NCBI GenBank assembly: GCA_001557505.1
Contig: LSAX01000005.1
Span: 3,038,001-3,102,000 of the forward strand
Length of the DNA: 64,000 nucleotides
DNA from: Reticulascus tulasneorum
Taxonomy: Eukaryota; Ascomycota; Sordariomycetes; Glomerellales; Reticulascaceae
Reading direction: 5' to 3'
Shown here: one piece after another, positions 34,883-45,889 of the stretch
Numbering within the stretch: the stretch's first letter is position 1
Layout: every line of letters starts with the position of its first letter
Position numbers and translations under genes: made by a program
The notes under the pieces: generated by a model
Seen by the model: the letters and a program-made list of their open reading frames with translations, nothing else
What the model was told of the DNA's origin: nothing
Databases searched by the model: none

Positions 34883-36982
34883 TTATTGCCAACTCTTCGC
34901 CAACAAGCCGTCCTCCTTACCTTCCTCGCGAATCTTCAGTATAAGCTCCCCGAACAACCCGTTCGCCCACCCGAACCACGCCCTCGTCCAGTCCCTCTCG
35001 TTCCAGCTGTTTACGCTCTCGTGCAGCACGCCCGAGCCCGACGTAGAGTTGAGCACCATCATTACCTGCTCCTCGACCTCTTTGTCCACATCCTTCACGC
35101 CGGATATGGGGTCGTACGCCGTCATCGCCGCAATGACGGCCGCCATGGGCCATGCCTTGCCCGGACCGACGTGCGGGCCTCCGACGGCGGAGATGGCGGG
35201 ACCCTTCATAAAGTAGGGGTTCGACTCGCTGAGGACGAAGCGCCGGGTATTCTGGTAGATGGCAGCATAGTCACGAGGCGATTCCCCCTTGGGCGGGTCC
35301 GGGAGCTTATAGGCCGACTTGGTGAAGTTCCAGAGCGGCATCGCGAGCAGGGACGGGACGTTGGCGTCATCCATCAGGTTGGAACCGCCGAAGCCGTCGA
35401 CCTCGTAAGCGAAAATATCACCAAACTCGCGGTTTGGCACAATGGCGTCTTTCTCGATGCCCTTGCGAATGCCGAACGCGAAATCCCGCATTTCAGTCGT
35501 CAGGTTGCGTGCCTGCTCACCGTCTAGCTGAGCCATAATCTCAGACGCGTCCTCGAGATACTTTGCCCACATCATGTTGGCCGGAACGAGGAACTGGAAG
35601 ATGCACGCGTCGTCCGAGGGCCGGAAGGCGGTACGCACCATGCCGTTCTCTTTGCTCGGATTTCCTAGCCCGTCGTTCGTAAGGGTCTCGCTGCCGCGGT
35701 TGGTCCAGCCCGTGAATGTCCAGGCCGACGGCTGGACCTTGCCATCGGCGGCGTATGTCCCCAGACGCATCGCGCCGGCGGCATCAACCGCTGCCGCTAC
35801 CGCTGCGATCCAGTCATACTTTTGGAAGAAGGCCGCGTCACGGGTCTTTTCGTAGTACCCCACCGAGATCTGGAGGAAGGATGCCAGCGAGTCGAGCTCC
35901 CATTTGCAGTCAAACACCTGGATGGGGTTGTACGGCGGGCGAGGATCGTTTTGGCTGAACGCGCCGTTTGTTGTCGGCGGGATGCCTGATTCCGGGGGCG
36001 GCTGGAAGCTGTGGCAGTATGGCGAGATGATGATGTACCGAGAGTGCGAGTTGATGAGCCCGCGCCAGAGGCTCGCGAGTGAGTCGGGATCGTTGGAGGC
36101 CTTGAGTAGCGGGAGGTACGAGTATATTTGCGAGGCGGAGTCGCGCAGCCACATGGCGTCGATATCGCCGGTGATGACATAGGTCAGTTCCTGGTCGGTC
36201 GTCGTGTTCGTCATCTCTTTGGTGACCGGGTCGTACTCTGCAGCATAGCCCCGCCATTTGACCATGGTGTCCAGCGTGATGGGGTACGAGTTTTCAAACA
36301 GGCGGAACAGATCGGGATCCTTGACGACGTCGCGCATCTCATCGATGAGCGTCTCCATCTCAGGGAGCTTGAATGTGCGACACTCTGGCGGGGGCCTCAC
36401 GTAGGGGAACTTGAACTTGCCATCCGATTCCGGGCCTGGGCGAGTTCTCAGCACCTGCTCGAATGGTTGGCATTCCACCGCCTGCGTGGGGTGCGATGGT
36501 TGCGAGGACTGCGACACATCGAGGTAGTCGGCGTAGCGCAACGTCGGGGTCGCGGTGGTTTCCTCGACATGCTCGGGCGAGGCTGAGGTTGGGGTAATGG
36601 TGGGATCCTCGACATCCTCGAGCAAGGTCGACGTCGGGATGGCAGTGGGCTCCTCAACCTCCTCGACCAAGGATGTCGTCACTGACGGGAAGTTGGCCAG
36701 CTCATCGTCCTTATCCCGATAAGAATCGCCCTCATCCACACTCTCCTCTTGCGATTCGCCTTCGCTCGTCAGCTGCTCCTCAGGCGGAGGCTCCTTGTGC
36801 TCGTGGGCGACCTTCTCGGGCGGCGGCGGCAGATGGACATCTGTCGATCTCCAAGACGGGTCGTCGGACAACCGGGAATTACCCAGGAAAATAAGCACTA
36901 GGGTCACAAACAGGGCGACTGCAATCAGCCGAGTCCGCCGCTGCTGCAGGCCACCGCCGTTGAGGACCGCGAAGGCAGGCAT
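34883..36982 (-). CDS. GH125-family exo-alpha-1,6-mannosidase-like, type II membrane protein (Mug157-like)
   Basis: Single exon, 699 residues. A short cytosolic basic start (LQQRRTR) is followed by one membrane anchor at about residues 20-34 (IAVALFVTLVLIFLG), then an acidic/Thr-Pro stem to about residue 170 containing three copies of a TSxxEDVEDPTxTPTS-like unit, then the catalytic (alpha/alpha) barrel to the end. Conserved blocks: VITGDIDAMWLRDSASQ, ISPYCHSFQPPPES, VFDCKWELDSLASFL, FTGWTNRGSE, MVRTAFRPSDDA and HESVNSWNERDWTRAWFGWAN. GH125 enzymes trim alpha-1,6-linked mannose; fungal members are probably Golgi glycan or wall-mannan processing enzymes. The acidic residues expected for catalysis lie in the GDIDAMW and NSWNERDW blocks. 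The C-terminal end is intact. Confidence 0.92.
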   Translation of the reverse strand: MPAFAVLNGGGLQQRRTRLIAVALFVTLVLIFLGNSRLSDDPSWRSTDVHLPPPPEKVAHEHKEPPPEEQLTSEGESQEESVDEGDSYRDKDDELANFPSVTTSLVEEVEEPTAIPTSTLLEDVEDPTITPTSASPEHVEETTATPTLRYADYLDVSQSSQPSHPTQAVECQPFEQVLRTRPGPESDGKFKFPYVRPPPECRTFKLPEMETLIDEMRDVVKDPDLFRLFENSYPITLDTMVKWRGYAAEYDPVTKEMTNTTTDQELTYVITGDIDAMWLRDSASQIYSYLPLLKASNDPDSLASLWRGLINSHSRYIIISPYCHSFQPPPESGIPPTTNGAFSQNDPRPPYNPIQVFDCKWELDSLASFLQISVGYYEKTRDAAFFQKYDWIAAVAAAVDAAGAMRLGTYAADGKVQPSAWTFTGWTNRGSETLTNDGLGNPSKENGMVRTAFRPSDDACIFQFLVPANMMWAKYLEDASEIMAQLDGEQARNLTTEMRDFAFGIRKGIEKDAIVPNREFGDIFAYEVDGFGGSNLMDDANVPSLLAMPLWNFTKSAYKLPDPPKGESPRDYAAIYQNTRRFVLSESNPYFMKGPAISAVGGPHVGPGKAWPMAAVIAAMTAYDPISGVKDVDKEVEEQVMMVLNSTSGSGVLHESVNSWNERDWTRAWFGWANGLFGELILKIREEGKEDGLLAKSWQ

Positions 36983-37205
36983 CTCATCTCACAATAAGGT
37001 AAGGTAGTGCGTGCAGAATTGGCGATTTACGAAGGAGTGAGAAGAAAAGCAGGTGCCACATAAGCGACACTGTGTCTCGTTTTGTTTGTTTGGTGGTGCC
37101 TGCGCCTGCCTGGCATTCCTTCCAAGGGTACCTTAGGTAATTTGGGGGAGCCTAGCGTCGCGTTACAGTATTTACAGGGGGCCAGAGAGCTGCCGCCAAG
37201 ACGGT

Positions 37206-37234
37206 CCATACCACCACCACCACCACTACCACCA
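37206..37234. repeat. ACC trinucleotide repeat
   Basis: Imperfect ACC repeat about 230 bp upstream of the GH125 start. Confidence 0.7.
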
Positions 37235-37439
37235 GGTCCTCGCTTCAATTGATTACTGGTGTGTTGGCTTTGTTGGCTTTGGCTTTGACTTTTTAATAGG
37301 ATAGGCTTTGGCGTGGGGCTGGCCTGGGCGGGGCTGGGCCAGACCGGCATCTGACCGCGGCGGCATCTGTCTACCTTGTAGGCCCCCCCTCCCTCCAAGC
37401 CCCCAAAACGGGACGGGGATTTTTCTTGAAGCGCCATGG

Positions 37440-37612
37440 CATGGATATTGAGTTTTTGTTTATTGGTGGGATAAGGAGTGTAGATCTACGATATAAAAAA
37501 TATAGGCTTTTGGTAAGTAGAGAATATTTCTTAGTGACGCTAATATGGGTAGAAGTAGTCTTTATACTAATGATTAAATTCTTATATAACAGGGATGGGA
37601 GTACTACTGACG
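37440..37612. repeat. AT-rich, C-depleted island, possible RIP-mutated remnant
   Basis: Plus strand has far fewer C than G and many T/A runs (ATATAAAAAATATAGG, TTCTTATATAAC), in contrast to the C-rich DNA just left of it. One-strand C depletion fits repeat-induced point mutation of an old insertion, but no element can be recognised. Confidence 0.35.
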
Positions 37613-37679
37613 TCTAATGGTCATGAATTGCATCGATGTAGACCCGTCTTCTAAGGACATGAAGGAATTCACTACCTAT

Positions 37680-39839
37680 TTATCTGAGGATAAAGCTCTC
37701 TGTCCAAGGTTCTATTCCCTCCCCGGTGTGAATAGGCTCGTAAAGACATGACACAGTGAGCAACCCGATTCGTTCATAAATCGGGATGGTGTTCACCACT
37801 CGAGGTCCTCCTTCCAGCGGATTCCCATCCGCATCCGTCTCAGTATACAAAATGATTGATTTCAACACCAGGTAGAACACGTTGTTGTCCGACTTTGCGA
37901 AGAGCAGGATCCGCACCACAAAGTCGTCAGGCACGTAATCCTCCTCTTCGTCTAGCCGCAGGCCGTAGTCGGCGTCAAAAGGCCCCACGGCTTCACCACC
38001 CACGATGATTTCGTAGTCCCGCCCCCGTTCCCGAAGCACATCCGCTGAATCCGCCGCGCCATCTTCTCTCGTGGCATCTGTGTATCGAAGCCTCCCTTCT
38101 ATCAACAACCCTTTTAAATGGACGAACGTCGGCCGCTCAACCTCGCCGAATGGATCCGGGCCCGCGCGACTCGCCTGCCCGCCAAGCATTTCCGTGTACA
38201 CCTTTACCATTGCGAAAACGTGCGCACGATCGTAGTTGACCGGACTCGTAGTTCCGGCCCAGCTCCAGCTCGGTCCCCTGTATCCCTGTGGCTTCCTAGC
38301 CCTGTCGTTCTCCGCGCTCCAGAGCATGTCGTAGGAGAACGTGCCGCTCCAGAGACCTGCAAGGTATTGCTCGTCCTCCCTATGCCTCTGCATCTGCCTG
38401 GCTAGTCCGGCCAAGGCCGGGAGTACGTCCTTATCATAAGTGATTTTGAGGCCTGAATACTCTTTCACGATCTCGTGCCATCTGAGCGCCAGGTTCAGCA
38501 CGTCGTGGCTTGGGTGGAGGGAATGGGTATGGGATATCTTGGGATTCTCTACTGCGTTTACATTGTGTTGAGAGGATGTGATACGCTTGTTTTGACTGGA
38601 ATCCCCGGCTGGATTAAGACATTCGCAAGTGCTGGTCGTGTTGCACTCCCACGCAACTTCATTCTTGTAGAAATGTAGAACGCGCGGCGATAAGAGGCGT
38701 TCCTGATAGACCCAGCCTCTATCTAGGAGGGGAAATTCTTTTGCCTGTTCCGCTGACTGGATGATATAAGGACAGTGGGGAAGTATGAGGCGGAAATAGA
38801 GAGTCAAATCACCATCGGCCGCCGAAACAGAGACTTTGTGTGCTCCAAAGTCTGTCGAGAGCTTAGAGAAACAACCTCCCTCGTGGTCTTTCGACAAGGT
38901 CGCGGCGATGGTGATGTAAGCCGATTCATAGATTGAAGCCATCTGCGCAGCTCCTTTCCGCCAGTCTTCCTCGCTGTCTTGAATAATGCAGAGGGAATCG
39001 ACCCATATGTACTTCAAGCCCAGATTGCGAGTGACAACAATTGCTTCTTGGAAGGTGGGACAGAGATCGGACCAAGCGATCCCGGTCTTGTGGTTGTCTA
39101 AGCTCTTGACGGTAGTAGTGATGGTTTTGGTTTGGCCCCAGCAGTGACTCAACGCCGCGTAGCGGCAGGCTGTACCGCCTGCTTCAACGAGTTTCACGTT
39201 GCTTTCGTCTTCAGGGGATACGTCTAAGAGTCTGGTTGGTGCCGGCTGCTCAAATCCTTTGCCGCAAGTCTCATGAGTTTCATTGCACATTTTAAGCCAT
39301 TGCTTTGCAGTCGCCATCGCCGAGTCCGACTTCGTATCCCCTGAGGGAAAACCGCCCACGGGGACGGCGTGGTCAGCCCAGCGTTCTTGGTCCGATGGTA
39401 CCGTAAAGATACTGATGCCGTATTTATTGAGCGGCCTCCCTTCTTTGCCCTCAGGTAAAGTCCTCGCGAAGCGGTTCGATAACTCTTTTCCGTTCTGCAA
39501 TTCGCCTTCTGGTACACAAGTCCGGATGCCTTTGGCCAATAAAGTGCAGTAATCGCAACCTTTCCTTCCGCTATCTTCTAGTTCTTCGATGGATCGTTTG
39601 CCCCATGCTGCATTGCAAAAAGAACCTTCCGATTTGAGATCCTCGCATGTACTGCATTCAAACTTGTTTGCTGCAGGGCTTTTCCCTACGGGTTCCCGGC
39701 CAAGGCTCAAAATATATTCGAGCGGGATGACGAGGCGCACCTCATCATCCGTCTTCGTGACACGGATGCCCACTTCTTCGTCCTCTTCTTCGGAATCATT
39801 CAATAGGATATTCTCCTCAGCCGTCTGTTCACTCGCCAT
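37680..39839 (-). CDS. HET-domain heterokaryon-incompatibility protein
   Basis: Single exon, 719 residues. HET domain over about residues 225-400 with the three usual blocks: YAALSHCWG (227-235), then the LGLKYIWVDSLCIIQDSEEDW block (about 274-293) and SAYITIAA (306-313), followed by RGWVYQERLLSPRVLHF. Upstream is a Cys-rich region (CSTCEDLKSEGSFC ... CDYC at about 62-98), common in this subclass. The C-terminal half is variable with a conserved-looking GPSWSWAG block. HET proteins trigger cell death on non-self fusion; which partner this one has is unknown. No NLR or STAND partner adjoins it. The acidic N-terminus (NDSEEEDEE) is unremarkable. Confidence 0.93.
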   Translation of the reverse strand: MASEQTAEENILLNDSEEEDEEVGIRVTKTDDEVRLVIPLEYILSLGREPVGKSPAANKFECSTCEDLKSEGSFCNAAWGKRSIEELEDSGRKGCDYCTLLAKGIRTCVPEGELQNGKELSNRFARTLPEGKEGRPLNKYGISIFTVPSDQERWADHAVPVGGFPSGDTKSDSAMATAKQWLKMCNETHETCGKGFEQPAPTRLLDVSPEDESNVKLVEAGGTACRYAALSHCWGQTKTITTTVKSLDNHKTGIAWSDLCPTFQEAIVVTRNLGLKYIWVDSLCIIQDSEEDWRKGAAQMASIYESAYITIAATLSKDHEGGCFSKLSTDFGAHKVSVSAADGDLTLYFRLILPHCPYIIQSAEQAKEFPLLDRGWVYQERLLSPRVLHFYKNEVAWECNTTSTCECLNPAGDSSQNKRITSSQHNVNAVENPKISHTHSLHPSHDVLNLALRWHEIVKEYSGLKITYDKDVLPALAGLARQMQRHREDEQYLAGLWSGTFSYDMLWSAENDRARKPQGYRGPSWSWAGTTSPVNYDRAHVFAMVKVYTEMLGGQASRAGPDPFGEVERPTFVHLKGLLIEGRLRYTDATREDGAADSADVLRERGRDYEIIVGGEAVGPFDADYGLRLDEEEDYVPDDFVVRILLFAKSDNNVFYLVLKSIILYTETDADGNPLEGGPRVVNTIPIYERIGLLTVSCLYEPIHTGEGIEPWTESFILR

Positions 39840-40343
39840 GTTTAAAAAATCGATATATGTCCAAGATTAATAAAACTCACAATGTCTACACCCAGGAATA
39901 TGAGATCTCAAGAGAAGGATGCCCAGGAAGCGTCTCAGCTCTGCCAGCCGCAAAATATCTCAGCATGCTCAGCCGCAAACGCCATGCATGCATATTTTGA
40001 CCTGATCGGGCCAGCTCACCACATCCAGGCTCCAGCTAAAGATTGGCGAAGAAGGACGTTCGAAGCCACGAGTGCCGAGGCTTTCCGCATGGTCATCCGT
40101 CCAAAGGTTTAGGGCACATGAAACCTGCACAAGCTTCTGTCCCAGGATCTTGAATTCTTTGTCCCGGCGACGCTGGCGAAGGGCCTAATACTATTGTAGC
40201 AATCTACATACATAGTGTATATTGGCAGCACTCTGCAGCAGGGTCCAGCTGAGCAGGACCTTGCATATGCAATATTGCGTGCCTTATTTATTCCATGCCG
40301 TGTTGGATCCCGACAGCATGCGTATGCACCACCAACGAACGTG
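39840..40343. other. Intergenic between HET gene start and tannase stop
   Basis: About 500 bp, promoter of the HET gene plus tannase 3' UTR. No gene seen. Confidence 0.5.
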
Positions 40344-42015
40344 TCATCCACATGACCAGCTGCTGGCTGAGTCCGCATCTCCACTCCCATCCCAAACTGC
40401 CCTTTCTGGGTATGGACATATCGGCCTCTGCCTAAACACTCCAGTCCACGGAATCCTGCTGCTCCTCCACGTCGTCGCGATCACCTCGTTCACCGGTTCG
40501 CCCGTCTCCACCCACGCGATCAGCGCCAGTAGCATGTCGTGCTTCTTATCCTTGAAGCCCGGGACAGACCACATGTCCGGCCCCATCGAGCCGGCCTGGG
40601 ATGCACCGCCAAAACTCCACGGCGCGTCCACTACTGTTCCCTCGCAGTGCTGCAGCCCTGGGACGGGGAAGTAGCGGAAGAAACCGTGCAGCGGTTTGCC
40701 CATCGCCTGAGACACCCGCTCGTAGTACAGGGGCGACCCGCGGGTGGGCACGATGGCGTCTGCCAGGCCGTGGTACATGACCGCCTTCCCGCCCCGCTTC
40801 TCGAAGGCCGAGAGGTCATAGACGTCGGCCGTGGCATCGCCTGGATCCTTGCGCTCCGCGAGGTAAACGAGGCTGTCGTTATACTGCTCCCACGAGAAGT
40901 ACGGATCATCCAAGACGAAAAAGCGGTCATAGTCGATGCCGAACGGGTTCGGCTCCCTGCCGGCGAGGTACGGCCACCACTCATGCTCCGAGCCCAGTGT
41001 CTGTCCAGGATACAAAAGCTCACCTGTGTCCGAGTAGTAGTCTCCATAAATCTTTTTTGCCGTCTCTATCTGAGGATCTGTCAGGCATGCTCGCCACCTG
41101 GCATCCGGATTTCCGCAGCGAAGAGCGTCGAAGTCGAAGGCGCAGTTCTCGGGCTGGCTCACAATGCCATCCTCGATCCCATCGACTGTGTCGCATTGCC
41201 TGATAACCTCCGCCGCTAGTGCGGGAAAGAGTTGGTAGGGGATGTGGTGTGGAGCGTCTCGCGGTAAATTGTACGTTCCCAGCTTGGTGATGTAGTTGTT
41301 GGTGTGACTGGTGTACCAAGCCGGCGCTCCAATAAGAACTCCATCGAAGCTATCAGGCGAGATCTGAATTTCCTTGAGCCCTTGTCGCCCGCCCGTTGAG
41401 CAGCCGCTGTAATAGGAGTACCGGATCCTCCGAAGGTAGTAAGCGGCTGTGAGCAATTTGGCGAGTTGCACGGAGCCATGCACCGCACGCCAGCCCCAAT
41501 CTGTGCGCCTCTCCGGCGAAAGGTAGGCCCACCTCAGGTCAGTCACGGCTGAGCTATGGCCCGTGTCGGTCGATACCGTTGCCATTCCGTAGTGTGCTCC
41601 TACGAGTGTGTGAGAAGTGACCGTGTGCTAGCGGCGTCTGGCGATTCTCACCTGGGGCCATATCCATCCAATTGATGCCTCCAGCGAATCCTCCGTTGCC
41701 AACCGCTAGAAATCGCCCGCCCCAAGCCGCTGGAAGAAACAATCCGAATCTGTAGGACGACGAGGCCGAGGACACGACACGAATCGTGACTGCACAAAGC
41801 GCCGGCAGCTTGGTTGGACTCTCCGGGTACGGCAGATTCCTACGCCCTTCGCCGTAGCTTCCCCCTTGGGGCACCCAATTCACAGCCTCGACGTAGGCAT
41901 TGGCCGGAAGCACCCACCAGAAAGTGGACCTCGAGCAGCGCCATCGAGGAAGCAGTACGAGACTGCAACCGAATGTGAAGATGGCGAGGAGGCAGCTCAG
42001 CACAAGTCGTCGCAT
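40344..42015 (-). CDS. Tannase/feruloyl esterase family secreted hydrolase
   Basis: Two exons (42015-41652, 41599-40344) give 539 residues. This family cleaves gallate or ferulate esters in plant tannins and wall phenolics. A hydrophobic N-terminus (LVLSCLLAIFTFGCSLVLL) acts as signal or anchor. Conserved blocks: YVEAVNWVPQGGSYGEG, FLAVGNGGFAGGI, HYGMATVSTDTGH, GCSTGGRQG, MYHGLADAIVP and LQHCEG. The family's CS-D-HC arrangement is complete: Cys188-Ser189, Asp402, His439-Cys440, in which the two Cys are disulfide-linked next to the triad. A Ca2+-type loop DTVDGIEDGIVSQPENC is also present. I chose the Met at 42015; one at 42051 would add 12 residues. It lies downstream of and co-oriented with the MFS gene. 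Confidence 0.93.
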
Positions 42016-42552
42016 GTTTGGATACGCTCGCACACACGCGAACGTATACAACTTCCTGATCAGGTGCTGAACGGGCGATAGCTATACTGCGAGCGGTGGA
42101 GGTATATCAGCACCGTTAATACCATTTTTGTACATTCCACTGGGGCAAATCCTCATCCACGTTACTCAGGCTATTCTTACAACTACTGTCTGCACATCAT
42201 GGTATAAGTTGTGATTCTGATTATAGCTCTTGGCCATAGCCCTCGACCTCCGCGCCAGATTGTGCCTGTCCAATCTGCCATGGCGTGGCCACTCCACATT
42301 TCTACTTTAGCATGTCAACTAAGAATGCACCTGTGTGGAGCCGCCTCTTAAAATCTGGGGATGGAGATTTGCGGGGTAAATGAACCAGATAGCAAGCGAC
42401 AGTACGAAGTGTGGCAGATTGATGATTGGATGAGGCAGTGGACTGGATCGCATCGAGGGTGATCTCTTGTTGCCTACTCATGACTCGGAGCTCTTCAGGC
42501 CTAATGTCAAGTTCTCCATGGACGCACATTCCAACTCTCTCATTTCCTAGGA
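42016..42552. other. Intergenic between MFS and tannase genes
   Basis: About 540 bp: MFS 3' UTR and tannase promoter. No gene supported. Confidence 0.5.
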
Positions 42553-44107
42553 TCACAGTTTGTACAATCTTGCTACCCTGCCCTCCAATTCGGCCTCCCG
42601 CAAAAGCTGCTTGTTCTTCCACCCGTAAAATATTCTCAATCCGACACACCCAAGCACCACAACCACCAGCAGTGAAGCATTGGTCCAGTGCCCTGTCGGG
42701 TACCCCTTGATCTTCTCGTCCGCCTTGTAGATCCAGACGCCGGGAATCTGGCCTATGCCCGCACCGAGACTGACGTTGATTGCGATGGCAAGCCCAGTGG
42801 CCGCCGTACTGAACATATTGGACGTGAGCCAGCCGAGCATGGGCGGGATGCATGCAAACGCGCCAGCAGCTCCCATAATGAGGCAGCCGTAGCGGGGTAG
42901 GAACGCATCTGGAGGAAGGACAGCCGAGATGATGAATCCGAGTGCGCCGATTGTCGCAAAGACGGCAGAGTGGATACCACGGGCGTTGAAGTGATCGGCC
43001 GAGTAAGCGACCAGAATTTGCACGACTGCGAATTCGTCAGTACCTGGTTAAAAGGAATGGGCGCTTACTTACCATACGCCACTGCATATGGAGGCACCGT
43101 CATCAGCTGCGCCTTCAAATCAAAGTATCCGAGACCATTGGTGATGGAGGGCATAAAGAGTCCGAGGGAAGAAAAGGGGGTAGATATGGCGAAATAGATC
43201 AGGTAGTGCCCGTAAAGCCGCCAATCCGTCAAGGTCGCCTTGGCATCCGCCCAGGTCATGCTGCGGTGGGAGCTTTTGCTGCCCTCGTAGTACAGCCGCT
43301 GCACCGATAGATCTTTCTCTTGTTCGTTGAGCCAATGCACACGCTCTGGATAATCTGGTAGGAAGAACCACACAGCGAAGGCGCAGAGACACGACGGGAT
43401 ACCCTCGAGGATGAAGAGCCACCGCCAGGCCGAGAGCCCGCCGGCGCCGTTCATATGACCGATCCCATACGCGATAGCACCGCCAAAGGCACCAGCAAGC
43501 GTGGCACTCGCCAGGATCAACGCGACCCGCACGCTGCGCTCGTCGTGCTTGTACCAAAATGTCAGATAGTATACCAACCCCGGAAACAGGCCAGCTTCGA
43601 AAGTCCCCAGCAGGAAACGCACGGCCGTGACGCTGCCGAAGTCTTTCGTGCCCCCCAGGCCGATGGTGATGGAGCCCCACGAGAACATGAGGAAAGCCAG
43701 CCAGCGCGACGGGCGCAGCTTCTTGAGAAGGATGTTGGATGGCACCTCGAACATGGCGTACGCGACGAGGAAAACCATGAGGGCGATGGTGAAGTCGTAG
43801 TTAGACATGCCCGTCTCGGTCTGCATGTCGTTTTTGGTCGACGAGTTAAGGATCTTGGCATTCCCAATGTTGCTGCGGTCGAGGAAGCAGAGGAAGTAGA
43901 TGCCGGCGGACAAGGGGATGATGCGCTTGTCTTGCTTCCAGAGCAGGGCCTTCTCCTCCGGCGTTCTGCCCGTCGTCGGCTCGGGTCCGATCTCCTGGGC
44001 TGTGTTAGTCGATACTCTGCAAACGTGCCAGATGTACTAACTTCCTTCGCAGCATGCGACTCGACATCCTCCTTTCCACCGTGTTGGACGTAGGGTTCGG
44101 GAGACAT
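42553..44107 (-). CDS. MFS transporter, anion:cation symporter (allantoate/nicotinate permease-like)
   Basis: Three exons (44107-44042, 43994-43073, 43025-42553) give 486 residues. About 12 membrane helices. The start of the membrane part (IIPLSAGIYFLCFLDRSNIGNAKI) is the hallmark of the Dal5/Tna1 (ACS) family, which takes up small carboxylates such as allantoate, nicotinate or aromatic acids with protons. Further typical blocks: FEVPSNILLKKLRPSRWL, TVRFLLG-type helix 4 (AVRFLLGTFEAGLFPG), YYLTFWYKHDERSVRVA and AWRWLFILEGIPS. C-terminal helices run through IGALGFIISAV to LLVVVVLGCVGLRI. The first intron donor is GTTAGT. Placed 538 bp upstream of the tannase in the same orientation, it may import tannase products; substrate is inference. 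Confidence 0.92.
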
Positions 44108-45889
44108 CGTCGCAGCAACCCAAGTGTTTTGGAATGGCTCGCGGCTCAGACTGAGAGCAGACCAAGGCTAATTTTCGAGATCAAGATCCTCTTTGCTTAT
44201 GAAAACTTTAAAGGCAGAGAGTGATCCACCTGAGAAGCTCCATACAGCACCCAAATCAAGCGGGGAAAGCTCCCTCTTGTGGAAAGCCGCGTACCGACTC
44301 TGCATCTGTCTCATTATCAGTGGATGCACCTGCACTACCTGGTCCATTCGCAATGAAGATCACCTCCCTCCACAAGCGAGCACGAGCAATTACGCAGCAA
44401 AGAACGTGCCCATGCGGCGTCATCAGCGCGGGCCAATGGGGACTGGATTCCCCGGACGGCAGAACTGGGTGTGAGGGGAAGTCTGGGGAATGGCAGCCAG
44501 TCAAGCTCCGAGTTGCAGCGCGGCACGGCGTCGCTGATTGCTGCAGCCAAAAGCTTGCTCGTGCATGATAACGGCCACTACGCTCGGCAGTTCAAAAACG
44601 CTCGCTTCGCTTGGCCGGGGTTTGGGAACTTGGCTACATCAATTTTGCCGCGTCCAGCCCACCACTACATATGTGTCTACTTCAAAATCATGTGCGGCGT
44701 TCAAACGGATGCACTGGAAGATCTGGGGTTGGTGCGGTTAGTGGCATTTCCTAGAAGTCCCACAGACCAAGCCACCGTTGGAGGAGAAGTATCAAGACTG
44801 CCAACAACTTGGCCACCTATTGCAGAGAAGAGACTGAGTTGCTAAATGTCTGGCGTATTATGTTTATGCAACACTCTTCCTATGATCCAGCGCCAGGGAG
44901 AGCGATTTTGGCCGTTTTACGGAACTCACCTATCTCCCTTGTTAGCGCTGTAGCTCGTAGGTGGAGTGTTTAGAGTGAACAATAGATCGTCAGGATATGT
45001 CAGATCATCAACATATGTCAAATCATCATACGCCCACTGACGAAGTTATCTGCTAAACTAAGCAACACCCCCGCACCCTTAACATTACCAAAGCCAGAAT
45101 TGGCGATAACGGTATTGCAGGCCAGTCAATGCTAAGTAGTTTGAGGGATCCAAAACGGGAACGAATGAGCGACAACCCTTTTAGGGTGCTCAAATGTTCC
45201 ATACGTATCTAGATACTACAAGTGGACTGTGTTGTCTCTAAGGCCAGGAAGTAAAGGGCAGAGGCAGACGAGTAGGCAGAGCTCATTCGCTAAGATACTA
45301 GTTCGGTCTTATGGAACGGAATAGTTGTTCATCGTCAACCAAGGTGGGTAGTTCGACTGGCGCTGCAGAGAAAGTAGAACGAGATGATTACTATTGCCCG
45401 CCCAAATTTGGACTGCTGATGTGCGCTTTCTATTGAGATCCAATGAAGCCTTGTGAATACAGCAGTGTTTTGCGATATTTTAGCTCTTCAGCTTTACACA
45501 CTGCAGTACGCTACCTGTTCACAGCTAGGCACAAGCTCACTAGTCAACTCAGTCATTGAAATCAGGTATTAAATAGGTATGCTGCGGGCGGGCTGTTACA
45601 GTATTGTTTTTGGGAATCTGTCAATTTATAGGGCTTTTAGAGGCTGCGTGGCCACTAAATTGCTTAACAAATACAAGGGGAGCTCTTCGTCAGCCAATCA
45701 CGCCACGTCGGATGCCTTTTCAAAGCTCAGCAGCCTCAACGCCACATTCCCCCGAGAGAAGACCTCTAATGGACTGATGGAACAGCCGACTTTTGCCACC
45801 AAATATTCCCCAATTTCTGCAATTGATGACAAGCATGTGACACGGCACACTTCGACACACTGGGCCCATCGCGACGCCAAAATTGCAAC
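44108..45889. other. Gene-poor divergent region
   Basis: About 1.8 kb between the MFS start and the second F-box gene. No convincing gene. Contains an imperfect 18-bp tandem repeat at 44995-45030. Confidence 0.45.
44995..45030 (+). repeat. Two-copy 18-bp tandem repeat
   Basis: ATATGTCAGATCATCAAC followed directly by ATATGTCAAATCATCATA; three mismatches. Confidence 0.75.

Larger units (their letters stand above)
36983..37679. other. GH125 promoter and C-poor, AT-rich island
   Basis: GH125 upstream DNA with an ACC-triplet run near 37206-37234, then an abrupt change at about 37440 to a T/A-rich, C-poor segment up to about 37612. The 136-codon ORF on the minus strand here looks like a composition artefact. 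Confidence 0.5.

Noticed and set aside
34871..35527. 218-codon plus-strand ORF opposite GH125
   Set aside because: Antisense shadow of a GC-rich gene whose minus frame carries the full GH125 motifs.
37027..37437. 136-codon minus-strand ORF upstream of GH125
   Set aside because: Low-complexity Ser/Gln/Gly composition from simple repeats in a promoter/5' UTR region.
40539..41219. 226-codon plus-strand ORF opposite the tannase
   Set aside because: Antisense to the catalytic domain of the tannase; no motif of its own.
43455..44093. 212-codon plus-strand ORF opposite the MFS gene
   Set aside because: Antisense shadow; its composition follows from the MFS codons on the other strand.
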